Origin: Pedobacter ginsengisoli
GTDB lineage: Bacteria > Bacteroidota > Bacteroidia > Sphingobacteriales > Sphingobacteriaceae
DNA length: 64,000 nt
Assembly (NCBI RefSeq): GCF_030244015.1
Contig: NZ_JASSYX010000001.1
Location: forward strand, 992,001-1,056,000
Direction of reading: 5' to 3'
Numbering within the stretch: position 1 is the first letter of the stretch; each line of letters opens with the position of its first letter. Below the pieces are notes generated by a model that saw only the letters and a program-made list of their open reading frames with translations, searched no databases and was not told the origin of the DNA. Made by a program: the position numbers and the translations under genes. Positions 16,707 through 25,482 of the stretch are shown in pieces.

Positions 16707-16737
16707 CAAAGGGGACAGGTTGTACTTGTCCCCTTTG
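16707..16737 (+). terminator. Rho-independent terminator
   Basis: CAAAGGGGACA and TGTCCCCTTTG form a perfect 11-bp stem with a 9-base loop, 23 bases after the stop of the sugar symporter gene. Confidence 0.85.
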
Positions 16738-16802
16738 TTGTCAGTCGCATTTAACCATTCAAAATGTCACTTCTGCACCCCCTGAAAATTTAATTGCTGT
16801 CT

Positions 16803-16810
16803 TAAATTTG
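16803..16810 (+). promoter_or_regulatory. Bacteroidota -7 promoter box
   Basis: TAAATTTG is a perfect TAnnTTTG match. It lies 15 bases before ATG 16826 and overlaps the in-frame TTG at 16808, which argues that the ATG is the real start. No clear -33 TTTG is seen. Confidence 0.5.
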
Positions 16811-16825
16811 GAGAAAGATATTAAG

Positions 16826-17242
16826 ATGGCAATACTGACTCCATATGTGACCTTCAGAGGGAACTGCCGTGAGGCCATGATTTTTTATAAGGACAGTTTT
16901 GGAGGCGAGTTAACTTTTCAGACGGTGGGGGAAACGCCTTCAGATATTCGGTATCCCCCGGGCACAGAGGATCAGATTATGCATGCTACGCTTATTATAG
17001 GGGACATAATTATTATGGCCTCTGATATGATCAGCCGCGCTGGTTTTACACTTGGAACAAATATTTCTTTATCACTTACTTGTGATAGTCTGGAACAGAT
17101 AGAAAGGATCTTTTTTTCTCTTTCGATGGGTGGCAACATTAAAGATCAATTGTCCCGTCGTCCCTGGGGAGCTTTTTTTGGGGTAATTACTGACAGATTT
17201 GGGATTACATGGATGCTCAGCTATGATGCGGGTTACACTTAA
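16826..17242 (+). CDS. VOC superfamily protein, PhnB-like
   Basis: The 138-residue product opens with LTPYVTFRGNCREAMIFYKDSFGGEL, the standard start of the PhnB/glyoxalase-bleomycin-resistance (VOC) fold, and ends with the matching half (WGAFFGVITDRFGITWML). Such proteins are metal-dependent or purely binding, and the usual paired His/Glu ligands are hard to place here. The function of this branch is generally unknown. It is a single-gene unit behind its own -7 box. Confidence 0.85.
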   Translation: MAILTPYVTFRGNCREAMIFYKDSFGGELTFQTVGETPSDIRYPPGTEDQIMHATLIIGDIIIMASDMISRAGFTLGTNISLSLTCDSLEQIERIFFSLSMGGNIKDQLSRRPWGAFFGVITDRFGITWMLSYDAGYT

Positions 17243-17443
17243 ATGAACACAATTTGTACCGACATGGAACATATTAAGACAACGTTTGGTAACACATAAT
17301 CTTTCATCAATCTGACAATAAATATTTTTTGCAATTAATATTTCCTATTTTAGTTATATATTCCTAAATTTTCCGCTCCAAAGGTAAAGCCAAAAATGGC
17401 TATGATTCTGATAATCAAATATTAAAATAGAAAAAATCCTGAT

Positions 17444-18082
17444 ATGAGAGTTTTTTATGTGCTTCTGTTCCTAAGTTTTGCTCCTTTTTTGCAATCGAAT
17501 GCCCAATCTGGAAAGGAGAAGATTAAACTGTTTGATGGCAAGACTTTTAAGGGTTGGGAAGGCGATACAATTAGCACTTGGCGCATCCAGAACGGTGCAA
17601 TTATGGGAGGTTCTTTAACAGAAATGGTTCCACATAATCAATTCATAAAAACAACCGGAACATTTTCCAATTATCACCTGAGACTTAAGTTTAAACTTAC
17701 CGGTACCGAAGGTTTTATAAACGGGGGTGTTCAGTTTCACAGTCAGCGCATTGCAGAGCCTGATTTTGAAATGGTGGGTTACCAGGCGGATATTGGTGAT
17801 GGATTTTGGGCCTCTCTTTATGATGAATCAAGGCGTAATAAATTGCTGGCAATAGCAGATCCGGAAAAGGTGAAAAAATTACTCCACCGCAACGAATGGA
17901 ACAATTATGAAGTGCGTTCTGAGGGCCGTCGCATACAGATATTTTTGAATGGAGAACAAACGGTAGACTATACCGAGCCTGACCCGGCAATTCCACAATC
18001 CGGTCATATCGCATTTCAGCTCCATGGTGGTGGAAAAACAGAGGTATTCTATAAAGATATCATTCTGGAAAAATTACCCTGA
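17444..18082 (+). CDS. DUF1080 protein, putative 3-keto-glycoside hydrolase
   Basis: The product has 212 residues with a signal peptide (VFYVLLFLSFAPFLQSNAQ). The mature part is a DUF1080 concanavalin-like domain: KLFDGKTFKGWEGD, GSLTEMVPHNQFIKTTGTFSNYHLRLKF, GGVQFHSQR and the closing GHIAFQLHGGGKTEVFYKDI. The family is named 3-keto-disaccharide hydrolase after work showing cleavage of 3-keto-glycosides by Bacteroidota members, though other DUF1080 domains may only bind sugar. It lies 40 bases before the cupredoxin-dehydrogenase gene, with which it is probably cotranscribed. A TTTG at 17328 with TAGTTATA 19 bases later is a weak promoter candidate. Confidence 0.88.
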   Translation: MRVFYVLLFLSFAPFLQSNAQSGKEKIKLFDGKTFKGWEGDTISTWRIQNGAIMGGSLTEMVPHNQFIKTTGTFSNYHLRLKFKLTGTEGFINGGVQFHSQRIAEPDFEMVGYQADIGDGFWASLYDESRRNKLLAIADPEKVKKLLHRNEWNNYEVRSEGRRIQIFLNGEQTVDYTEPDPAIPQSGHIAFQLHGGGKTEVFYKDIILEKLP

Positions 18083-18122
18083 TTAATTTAATAAGCTTAC
18101 AATAATAACCAAATACACACAA

Positions 18123-21005
18123 ATGATGAATTTATACCGATTAATGATTACGCTGCTCATAGCAGTTATTTTAACACCTAAAAGCTATGCTTCGGCAGAA
18201 ATTGCAAAGCATAAACTCAGGGATACAGTCAAATATGACCGTCAGTATACCTTGGAAACCACCATGCTGGGTTATATAGGATCAGATGGAAAACGCAATC
18301 CTACGCTCAAAGCGAGTAAAGGGGAATTGGTGCGCATTAAAATTGTTAACGCGGAATTGATGACCCATGACATTGCGCTAGAAAAGAAAGCAATCAAAAG
18401 TAAAGTGCTTGTCGAAAAAGGAGATACTTCCAGCATTGTTTTCAGGGCAACTGCCAATGACATTTATTTTTGCTCTATACCGGGTCACAGAGCTGCGGGT
18501 ATGGTTGGCAAGATTGAAGTGGTGCAGGGAGCTATTCAAAAGGCAGCTTCCATAGCAGGTATTCTGCCAAAAAAAGCAGGAAAGGTACTGAATTTGAGTT
18601 TTGAAAGTGGCACCCTGAAGGACTGGAAAGCAACTGGCGATGCGTTTGTCAACCCTCTTGTTGGACAGGATGCGTCTTTGATCTACGAAAATGACCAACA
18701 TCCCGGTTTAACAGGTAAATATTTTCTCAGCAGCGGAGGAACAAAAAATTACAAAAAAACTGGCACGCTTACTTCTGTCCCTTTTATGGTTACCCATCCT
18801 TTTGCTGCATTTAAAGTGTCAGGCGGGGCTTTGCAGGATACCCGTGTAGAAATTGTTCGTGCGGATAATAATAAGGTGATTTTCCAGATCACCGGATCCG
18901 GCCGTTCCAATCTTCAACCGGTTGTAGTTGATCTTAAAGGCCAGCTCAATAAGCAGATTTTTATCAGGATTATAGACAAGGAAACCGGGATCTCCCAAAT
19001 TCCATATATAGGAGATGACAAGTTTTCCCATATTAACTTTGATGATTTTGAGTTCTACACAAGAAGACCAAATTTTCCTAATGAACTTGTGCCAAGTGAT
19101 ATTATCATTCTCCCTCCTTTAGATCCGGTGATCAATGCGGGTCTGTCGGGTGAGAAAGCCGCGGTAGCCATGACGCCGAAGAAGGGCTTTACGGTAAACC
19201 TGGCTGCTGCTGAACCGGATGTAGTGAGGCCTATAAGTTTTACAATAGATGCACGTGGCAGGCTTTGGGTGGTTGAAGCCCATACTTATCCTATACGGGC
19301 TGCTGAAGGCCAGGGCAAAGACAGAGTATTGATCATGGAAGATACAGATGGTGATGGTAAACTGGATAAAAGGACTGTTTTTGCTGAAAACCTCAATCTG
19401 GTAAGTGCAATTGAAGTTGGAATGGGCGGAGTTTGGCTGGGTGCTGCTCCAAACTTATTATTTATCCCGATTGATCCCAAAACGGATAAACCTGCAGGTC
19501 CGCCACAGGTCATTCTGGATGGCTGGGGTTATCAGGATACACATGAAATGCTCAACAACCTGAGGTGGGGACCTGATGGCTGGCTTTACGGTACTCATGG
19601 AGTATTTACGCAGTCAAATGTGGGCGTGCCGGGCGCAACTGATGCACAAAGGGTCAGGCTCAATGGTGGTGTTTGGCGTTATCATCCAAGTAAAAAGAAA
19701 TTTGAACTTTTTGCTGAGGGAACCAGCAATCCATGGGGCATAGATTTTAATGATTATGGACAAGCTTTTGTTACAGTATGCGTTATCCCGCACATGTTCC
19801 ATGTGATCCAGGGCGCCAGGTATCTTCGCCAGGCAGGAAATCATTTTAATCCTTATACCTATGACGACATCAAACAAATTGGTGACCATGTACACTGGAT
19901 CGGCGACCGTGGCCCGCACGCAGGAAACTTCAGGTCAAATTCCAAAGGCGGTGGTCATGCCCATGCAGGTGCGATGATCTATCTGGGTAGTGAAAAATGG
20001 CCGGCGGAATATCGTAATAATATCTTTATGAACAATATCCACGGCAGCAGGGTCAATATGGATATCCTTAAAAGAAGCGGCTCTGGCTTTGTAGCGAGTC
20101 ACGGGCAGGATTTTCTGCTGACCAATGATTCCTGGTCTCAGTGGCTCAATCTTAAATATGACCAGACTGGTTCCGTGTTTGCTATTGACTGGTATGACAA
20201 AAATCAATGTCATAGTCCAAATCCTGATGTGCACCAGAAGACAATGGGACGGATCTTTAAGATCAGTCACGAAACTGATAAATGGGTGAAAGTAGACCTT
20301 TATAAGGCTACTGATCAGGAACTTGTTAATTATCAGCTCAATAAAAATGAATGGTATGTTAGACAGGCGCGTCAGATTCTGCAGGAACGCGGCCCAAATG
20401 AAAAAGTGCATAAGGCACTGAAAGAAATATTGATCAATAATCCTGATGCAACCCGAAAATTACGTGCGCTCTGGACGCTTCATGTGACCAAGGGTCTTGA
20501 AGAAAAAGATCTTCTGGATTTGCTGGGCAATGAAAATGAGTATGTAAGGGGCTGGGCCATTCAGATTCTGGCAGAAGATGAAAATCCATCTGATGCTGCA
20601 CTTCAGCGCTTTGCGGAGCTGGCAGTTTCCGACAAATCACAGCTGGTCAGGTTATACCTGACTTCTGCGCTTGAGCGTACTGATCCGGCCAAAAGATGGA
20701 AGGTCATCGAAGGATTAGTTCAACATGAAGAAGATAAAGACGATCATAACCTGCCATTGATGTACTGGTACGCGCTGGAGCCGATGGTAAAAATTGATAT
20801 GAACAGGGCACTGGAAGTTGCAATGAAAGCTAAGGAACCAAAGATTTTGCAATATACTACACAGCGGATAGCTGCGATTAACACTCCGGAATCTAAGAAA
20901 ATACTTCAGGAGTTAAACCAGAAACTAGATAAGATGGGTGGTCATCATGAGTACCATGACATCCATCAGGTGATAGAAAAAGCACTGATGAAAAGCAGTA
21001 AATAA
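18123..21005 (+). CDS. Cupredoxin fused to a PVC-type dehydrogenase propeller with HEAT repeats
   Basis: This 960-residue exported protein begins with a signal peptide (to about residue 24) and a type-1 copper domain at about 38-140, whose ligands are visible as H82, C117, H122 and M127 in the C-x4-H-x4-M spacing. A jelly-roll-like region (about 155-310) follows, then the PVC-type membrane-bound dehydrogenase propeller (TIGR02604 style) at about 345-700 (for example RPISFTIDARGRLWVVEAHTYP), and HEAT-like helices at about 740-945. Many relatives end in a CxxCH heme domain; none is present here. Electron transfer from a sugar to the copper site is a reasonable guess. It is partnered with the DUF1080 gene and closed by a strong terminator. 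Confidence 0.85.
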   Translation: MMNLYRLMITLLIAVILTPKSYASAEIAKHKLRDTVKYDRQYTLETTMLGYIGSDGKRNPTLKASKGELVRIKIVNAELMTHDIALEKKAIKSKVLVEKGDTSSIVFRATANDIYFCSIPGHRAAGMVGKIEVVQGAIQKAASIAGILPKKAGKVLNLSFESGTLKDWKATGDAFVNPLVGQDASLIYENDQHPGLTGKYFLSSGGTKNYKKTGTLTSVPFMVTHPFAAFKVSGGALQDTRVEIVRADNNKVIFQITGSGRSNLQPVVVDLKGQLNKQIFIRIIDKETGISQIPYIGDDKFSHINFDDFEFYTRRPNFPNELVPSDIIILPPLDPVINAGLSGEKAAVAMTPKKGFTVNLAAAEPDVVRPISFTIDARGRLWVVEAHTYPIRAAEGQGKDRVLIMEDTDGDGKLDKRTVFAENLNLVSAIEVGMGGVWLGAAPNLLFIPIDPKTDKPAGPPQVILDGWGYQDTHEMLNNLRWGPDGWLYGTHGVFTQSNVGVPGATDAQRVRLNGGVWRYHPSKKKFELFAEGTSNPWGIDFNDYGQAFVTVCVIPHMFHVIQGARYLRQAGNHFNPYTYDDIKQIGDHVHWIGDRGPHAGNFRSNSKGGGHAHAGAMIYLGSEKWPAEYRNNIFMNNIHGSRVNMDILKRSGSGFVASHGQDFLLTNDSWSQWLNLKYDQTGSVFAIDWYDKNQCHSPNPDVHQKTMGRIFKISHETDKWVKVDLYKATDQELVNYQLNKNEWYVRQARQILQERGPNEKVHKALKEILINNPDATRKLRALWTLHVTKGLEEKDLLDLLGNENEYVRGWAIQILAEDENPSDAALQRFAELAVSDKSQLVRLYLTSALERTDPAKRWKVIEGLVQHEEDKDDHNLPLMYWYALEPMVKIDMNRALEVAMKAKEPKILQYTTQRIAAINTPESKKILQELNQKLDKMGGHHEYHDIHQVIEKALMKSSK

Positions 21006-21008
21006 AAG

Positions 21009-21040
21009 AAAGGGTGATATCCATCCGGATGTCACCCTTT
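21009..21040. terminator. Strong terminator, usable from both sides
   Basis: AAAGGGTGATATCC pairs with GGATGTCACCCTTT (one G-T wobble) around a 4-base loop, three bases after the stop of the cupredoxin-dehydrogenase gene. The flanking A and T runs allow it to act for the convergent HTCS gene too. Confidence 0.85.
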
Positions 21041-21300
21041 TCTAACCAAATATAAACCTGTATGAACGGGTTGTTATGCAAACATAGGGATTTTTGCCCA
21101 ATTAGTATGAATAATGACGCTAAGCGATTTGTTAAAAAGTGTTAATTTTTATTCTTCGATAGTTTAATTGATGTTAATTATTATTTTATATTAAAAAATG
21201 ATATTAAAGAGATGGAAATTGAGTTTTTTTGTTTTGCTTAAAGCTTCATTTAAAATGATTGATGATTGCTGTTTTGGTAACATTGAAAATCCATTTTTTG
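21041..21300. other. AT-rich intergenic stretch
   Basis: This is the space between the terminator and the end of the convergent HTCS gene. It is very AT-rich, with runs of T. I see no gene, repeat or RNA in it. Confidence 0.5.
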
Positions 21301-24300
21301 TTAAATATCAGTGTCAATCAGATGTTTTGAACCCGCATATTCAGATGGGGTCATCCCAAATTGCTTGACAAAACATCGTCCAAACTGCGCCTGGGAACTA
21401 AAGCCAGTCATGGAAGCGATCTTAAAGATCTTGTGATTTCCTTCAACCAGTAATTCAGCCGCTTTCTTTAATCTTGTAATGTTGATCAGTTCATGAGGCG
21501 AAAGGTTGGAGATCGCCTTTATCTTCCGGTAGAGTGTTGGTCTGCTCATATTCATAATATCAGCCAGTTGATCTACATCCAGAGATTTGTTGTCGATGTT
21601 TTTGTTGATGGCCTCATTTAGTTTCTCCAAAAAAGCTTCATCTGCCTTGTTATATGCCATGCTTTTAATATGTACCAGCGGTGAACTGGCAAAATAGTTC
21701 CTGATCTTGTCGCGGCTTGCCAGCAAGTTGGAAATCTGAGTCAGCAAATGATCCGGAGAAAAAGGTTTTTCAAGATAAGCGTCTGCACCTACTTCCAGAC
21801 CTTCTATTTTTGATTGGAGGGTATTTTTAGCTGTCAGCAGGATGATTGGGATGTGTGTATATTCCAGGTTATCTTTCACCGCTTTACACAACTCATAGCC
21901 ATCCATAACAGGCATCATGATATCGCTGATGATTAAATGAATGCTCCTGTCTCTTAAAATATCCAGAGCTTCTTTGCCATTAACGGCCTGGATCACATGA
22001 AAATCTTTAACAAGTTTATCGGCGATAAATTCCCTGATTTCCTGATTGTCTTCTACCAGAAGAATTACCGGCGATACCAAATTTCCATTTTGATGAAGAA
22101 TTTCTTTCGTTACTGGCTCACCTACAGTGTCGTCTGTCAATTTAAATTCCCGTTCATGGTGCTTGGGGAGTGTAAGGGTGAAAGTATTCCAGTATCCATT
22201 TTCATTGCTTACTTGTAAGGTGCCTTCATGAAGTTCTGCCAGTGATTTCGCAAGAGGCAATCCTATTCCTGTTCCTTTTTGATCCTTGTTGCTTTCCATT
22301 CTGTAAAATGGTTCAAAGATTTTTTTGTGCAGGCCAGAAGGGATTAGATTTCCATCACTTTTTACGGTTATGATGAATGAATCTTCCCTGGCAATTAGTG
22401 CTACTGATATTTTTTCAGTCGCATATTTAACCGCATTATCAACCAGATTGCTCAGGATTTTTTTTAACGCTTCAGGATCAGCATAAGCATAGAGCGGATG
22501 ATCTGGTAAATTCATGCTCAGCTCAAGGTGTTTTTGTTCTGTCGCTGCCTTATATCTAAGGCAGTTTTCTTCAAGTAATTTGCTGATGCTAATGTTTACA
22601 AAATTGAGGTTAAAACCTTTGACCTCGGTTCTCCTAAAGTCGAGCAACTGATCGGTCAGTTCTATAAGCCGGTTGGTGTTCTTTTCCATGATCACCAGGT
22701 TGTCATTAATAGAGGGTATCTCCTCCGATCTTTTGATCACCTCTTCGAGAGGCCCTTTGATTAATGTTAGCGGGGTTCTGATTTCATGGGTGACATACGT
22801 GAAAAATTCAATTTTTGCATGGTACAGTTCCCGCTCTTTTTTCGATTCCCACAATTCAATTTTACGTTTATTTTTGATGTTTATTCGCCGGTGATAATAG
22901 CGGATGGCATAGTATATTCCTATCACAATTATCAAGGCATAACCTAAAAATGCAAGCGGACTAGCCCATAACGGGGGAGCAATAATTATTTTAAGATCAG
23001 TAACCTGATCATTCCAAATCCCGCTGCTATTTGCGGCCTTCAGTTTAAATGTATAGGTGCCGGGAGAGAGATTGGTGAAATATACCTTCCTGTTGGTTTT
23101 TAGATAGGTCCAGTTTCGGTCAAGACCGTCCATTTTAAAAGTATATTCCGTCATTTCAGGCGCGGTGAACCCCAATGCGGCAAAATCTATACTGAAAGTG
23201 GCCTGGTCGTGCTTTAGTTCAATTTCATCAGTAAAGTTAATGGAACGTGTAAGGGGGGAGTTCTTCTGGCCGATCTCTAATTCCTTGTTGTACACTTGAA
23301 AACCAGTAATGTAAACAGGAGAGACAAAGCTGTTTTGTATAAACTGATCAGGCAAAAAGCTGATTAATCCTTTGACACTTCCAAAATACATTCTTCCCTC
23401 AGGGTCTTTAAATGCGGAACTGTAATTGAATTGATCGCTGAGTAGTCCATTTGCTCTGGTATAGGATTTTATTTTCTTTGTTGCAGGATTAAAGTTAAAT
23501 AACCCCTTTGATGTACTTATCCATAGATTTTTTTTTGGGTCTTCCAGGACTTTATAAAATACATTACTTAGAAAACCATTTTTGGTACTGTACCTGTTAA
23601 AGATATTTTCTTTTTTGTTAAGCTCGTTAAGTCCGTTTTCGGTGGCAACCCATAAAATCCCTCTGCTGTCTTTATAAACGTTATTTATAGCATTACTGCT
23701 CAAACTCCTCCTGTTGTTTTCTTCATGTTTATAATAACCCGATGCCTTGCTTGCGGGATTATAGAAATATAATCCATCTCTTAAAGTACCGGCCCAGATC
23801 GTTCCTTGGTCGTCTTCTATTAAGCTTGAATAATGTAGGTTTCCCGGTACTTCATTGAGTAATGTAAAATCATCACTGGTCCTGTTATAACGATAGAGGC
23901 CAAAAGATGTGCCAACCAAAATTTCTCCTGACCGTGTCCGGAGCAGTGATTCTATAAAATTACTTTTTAAATCATTAGGAGCCTGCCCTGCACGATAATG
24001 TCTGACCACTTTGGCAGTGTTAAGATCCATAACATCAAGGCCCTGTTCGAAAGTACCGATCCAGAGTTCGTTATCTGCGGCAAGCAGGCCATGGATGTTT
24101 GTGTGTGCGATACTGGTCTTCTCACCAGTAGGCTTGAACCGGTCAAAGTCTCCCGTTTTTGGGTTCAGTTTATTCAGTCCCCCATCCTCAGTGCCTATCC
24201 AGATATAGCCTTTGCTGTCATTGCAGATTTCCCTGACGGCATTTCCGCTCAAACTATTATCGTTGCCCTGTGCAAAGAACTTATTGAACGAAGTATATTG

Positions 24301-25284
24301 TTTAGGGTAGTAGTTTATGCCACCAAAATATGTTCCCGCCCATATCCCGCCTTCCTTGTCTCTGCTTAGCGTATAAACCGCATTGTCTGAAATGGAGTAA
24401 GGATCGTTAAATTTATTTCGAAGGTTGTTGAACTTACCCGTTTTTAGGTTGTAAATGAATAATCCGGATTCTGTTGCCATCCAGTATTCATCATTTCCCT
24501 TATCTATAAAATCTCTCGCATATATGGCTGTTTGGTCGGTATTTCTCGTCAGGAGATCTCTGTAGTCAAAAGTTTTGAGGTCAAATGTTTTGATGCCTTG
24601 ATTAGAAGTTCCTATAAAAAGGAAACCTTTGCCGGTATCGTATATCTTCTCTATCCAGGCGGATATAGTAGGTTTTGATTTGTAAAATACATTATAACTT
24701 TCAAATGTATTTTTTTTCGGATCATATCTTTGAATAAATCCGTCAGTTGTGGATAGCCATATATTGCCGTCTGCAGCAATACTCAGCGAGGTCGCTGCCG
24801 AGTGAAGCCGTTGATCAAAAGTGAGTTGTTTTTTTGTTTGCTCATTATACATGCAAAAAGTCAGCCCTGCGATATACCATAAGTTTCCGTTGTTATCAAT
24901 TTTGATGTCCCGGATGTCCTTATTCTTTGTGGGACCGATAAGACTGAAGCTTTCATTTAACGGGTTGTATTTATATAAACCCAGGAGTGTGCCAGCCCAG
25001 ATATTCTGATCTTTATCTTCATACAGACTGTGAATAAAATTGTTTCCTATAGTCTGGGAATTGTCCGGGTCATTTCTAAAGATTTTAAAAGTATATCCGT
25101 CGAATCTGTTTAGACCATCCTTAGTACCAAACCACAGAAATCCCTTTTTATCCTGCAGACTACAGATTACAGAATTGTAGGAAAGTCCATGTTCTACCTG
25201 GTAATGTCTGAAAGTGTAAGACTGTCCAAATACGGCAACTGCCACACCTGTTAATATGGATAATGTCAATAAAAACTTGTTCAA
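21301..25284 (-). CDS. Hybrid two-component regulator (HTCS) controlling the SusC/D locus
   Basis: All parts of a Bacteroidota HTCS occur in one 1327-residue protein. There is a signal peptide to about 20, then about 14 regulator-propeller repeats (24-680, for example GLSYNSVICSLQDKKGFLWF), a Y_Y_Y domain (about 690-765), a membrane segment near 781, a HisKA domain with phospho-acceptor His in VTHEIRTPL near 833, a HATPase domain (NLVDNAVKYA, GTGIGLPLAKSL), a receiver domain with the Asp in ISDIMMPVMDG near 1120, and a C-terminal AraC helix-turn-helix pair (about 1215-1320). The start is TTG; no in-frame ATG fits the signal peptide. It senses a polysaccharide fragment in the periplasm and is divergent from the SusC gene it should activate. 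Confidence 0.93.
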   Translation of the reverse strand: MNKFLLTLSILTGVAVAVFGQSYTFRHYQVEHGLSYNSVICSLQDKKGFLWFGTKDGLNRFDGYTFKIFRNDPDNSQTIGNNFIHSLYEDKDQNIWAGTLLGLYKYNPLNESFSLIGPTKNKDIRDIKIDNNGNLWYIAGLTFCMYNEQTKKQLTFDQRLHSAATSLSIAADGNIWLSTTDGFIQRYDPKKNTFESYNVFYKSKPTISAWIEKIYDTGKGFLFIGTSNQGIKTFDLKTFDYRDLLTRNTDQTAIYARDFIDKGNDEYWMATESGLFIYNLKTGKFNNLRNKFNDPYSISDNAVYTLSRDKEGGIWAGTYFGGINYYPKQYTSFNKFFAQGNDNSLSGNAVREICNDSKGYIWIGTEDGGLNKLNPKTGDFDRFKPTGEKTSIAHTNIHGLLAADNELWIGTFEQGLDVMDLNTAKVVRHYRAGQAPNDLKSNFIESLLRTRSGEILVGTSFGLYRYNRTSDDFTLLNEVPGNLHYSSLIEDDQGTIWAGTLRDGLYFYNPASKASGYYKHEENNRRSLSSNAINNVYKDSRGILWVATENGLNELNKKENIFNRYSTKNGFLSNVFYKVLEDPKKNLWISTSKGLFNFNPATKKIKSYTRANGLLSDQFNYSSAFKDPEGRMYFGSVKGLISFLPDQFIQNSFVSPVYITGFQVYNKELEIGQKNSPLTRSINFTDEIELKHDQATFSIDFAALGFTAPEMTEYTFKMDGLDRNWTYLKTNRKVYFTNLSPGTYTFKLKAANSSGIWNDQVTDLKIIIAPPLWASPLAFLGYALIIVIGIYYAIRYYHRRINIKNKRKIELWESKKERELYHAKIEFFTYVTHEIRTPLTLIKGPLEEVIKRSEEIPSINDNLVIMEKNTNRLIELTDQLLDFRRTEVKGFNLNFVNISISKLLEENCLRYKAATEQKHLELSMNLPDHPLYAYADPEALKKILSNLVDNAVKYATEKISVALIAREDSFIITVKSDGNLIPSGLHKKIFEPFYRMESNKDQKGTGIGLPLAKSLAELHEGTLQVSNENGYWNTFTLTLPKHHEREFKLTDDTVGEPVTKEILHQNGNLVSPVILLVEDNQEIREFIADKLVKDFHVIQAVNGKEALDILRDRSIHLIISDIMMPVMDGYELCKAVKDNLEYTHIPIILLTAKNTLQSKIEGLEVGADAYLEKPFSPDHLLTQISNLLASRDKIRNYFASSPLVHIKSMAYNKADEAFLEKLNEAINKNIDNKSLDVDQLADIMNMSRPTLYRKIKAISNLSPHELINITRLKKAAELLVEGNHKIFKIASMTGFSSQAQFGRCFVKQFGMTPSEYAGSKHLIDTDI

Positions 25285-25388
25285 TGCTCTTCTATGTTGG
25301 GTCGTAATAAAGATAGGCCGAATTGGGGCATAAAAGAAGATGATTTCCTGATTTATGCAATTAAGGAGTTAATTGAGACAAAATGAAC

Positions 25389-25415
25389 AACATTTGATCT
25401 GTAAGATCAAATGTT
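25389..25415. promoter_or_regulatory. Perfect 27-bp palindrome between HTCS and SusC genes
   Basis: AACATTTGATCT and AGATCAAATGTT are exact 12-bp inverted arms around GTA. The site lies 67 bases before the SusC start and about 105 bases before the HTCS start. It is probably a regulator site (HTCS or another dimeric factor) rather than a terminator, as it lacks a T-run and lies between divergent genes. Confidence 0.65.
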
Positions 25416-25482
25416 AATTAGTCAATTAGCATTACAATTATTCCCCTAAAGATTGATTGTGCTAACCAAAATATAAACGAGC

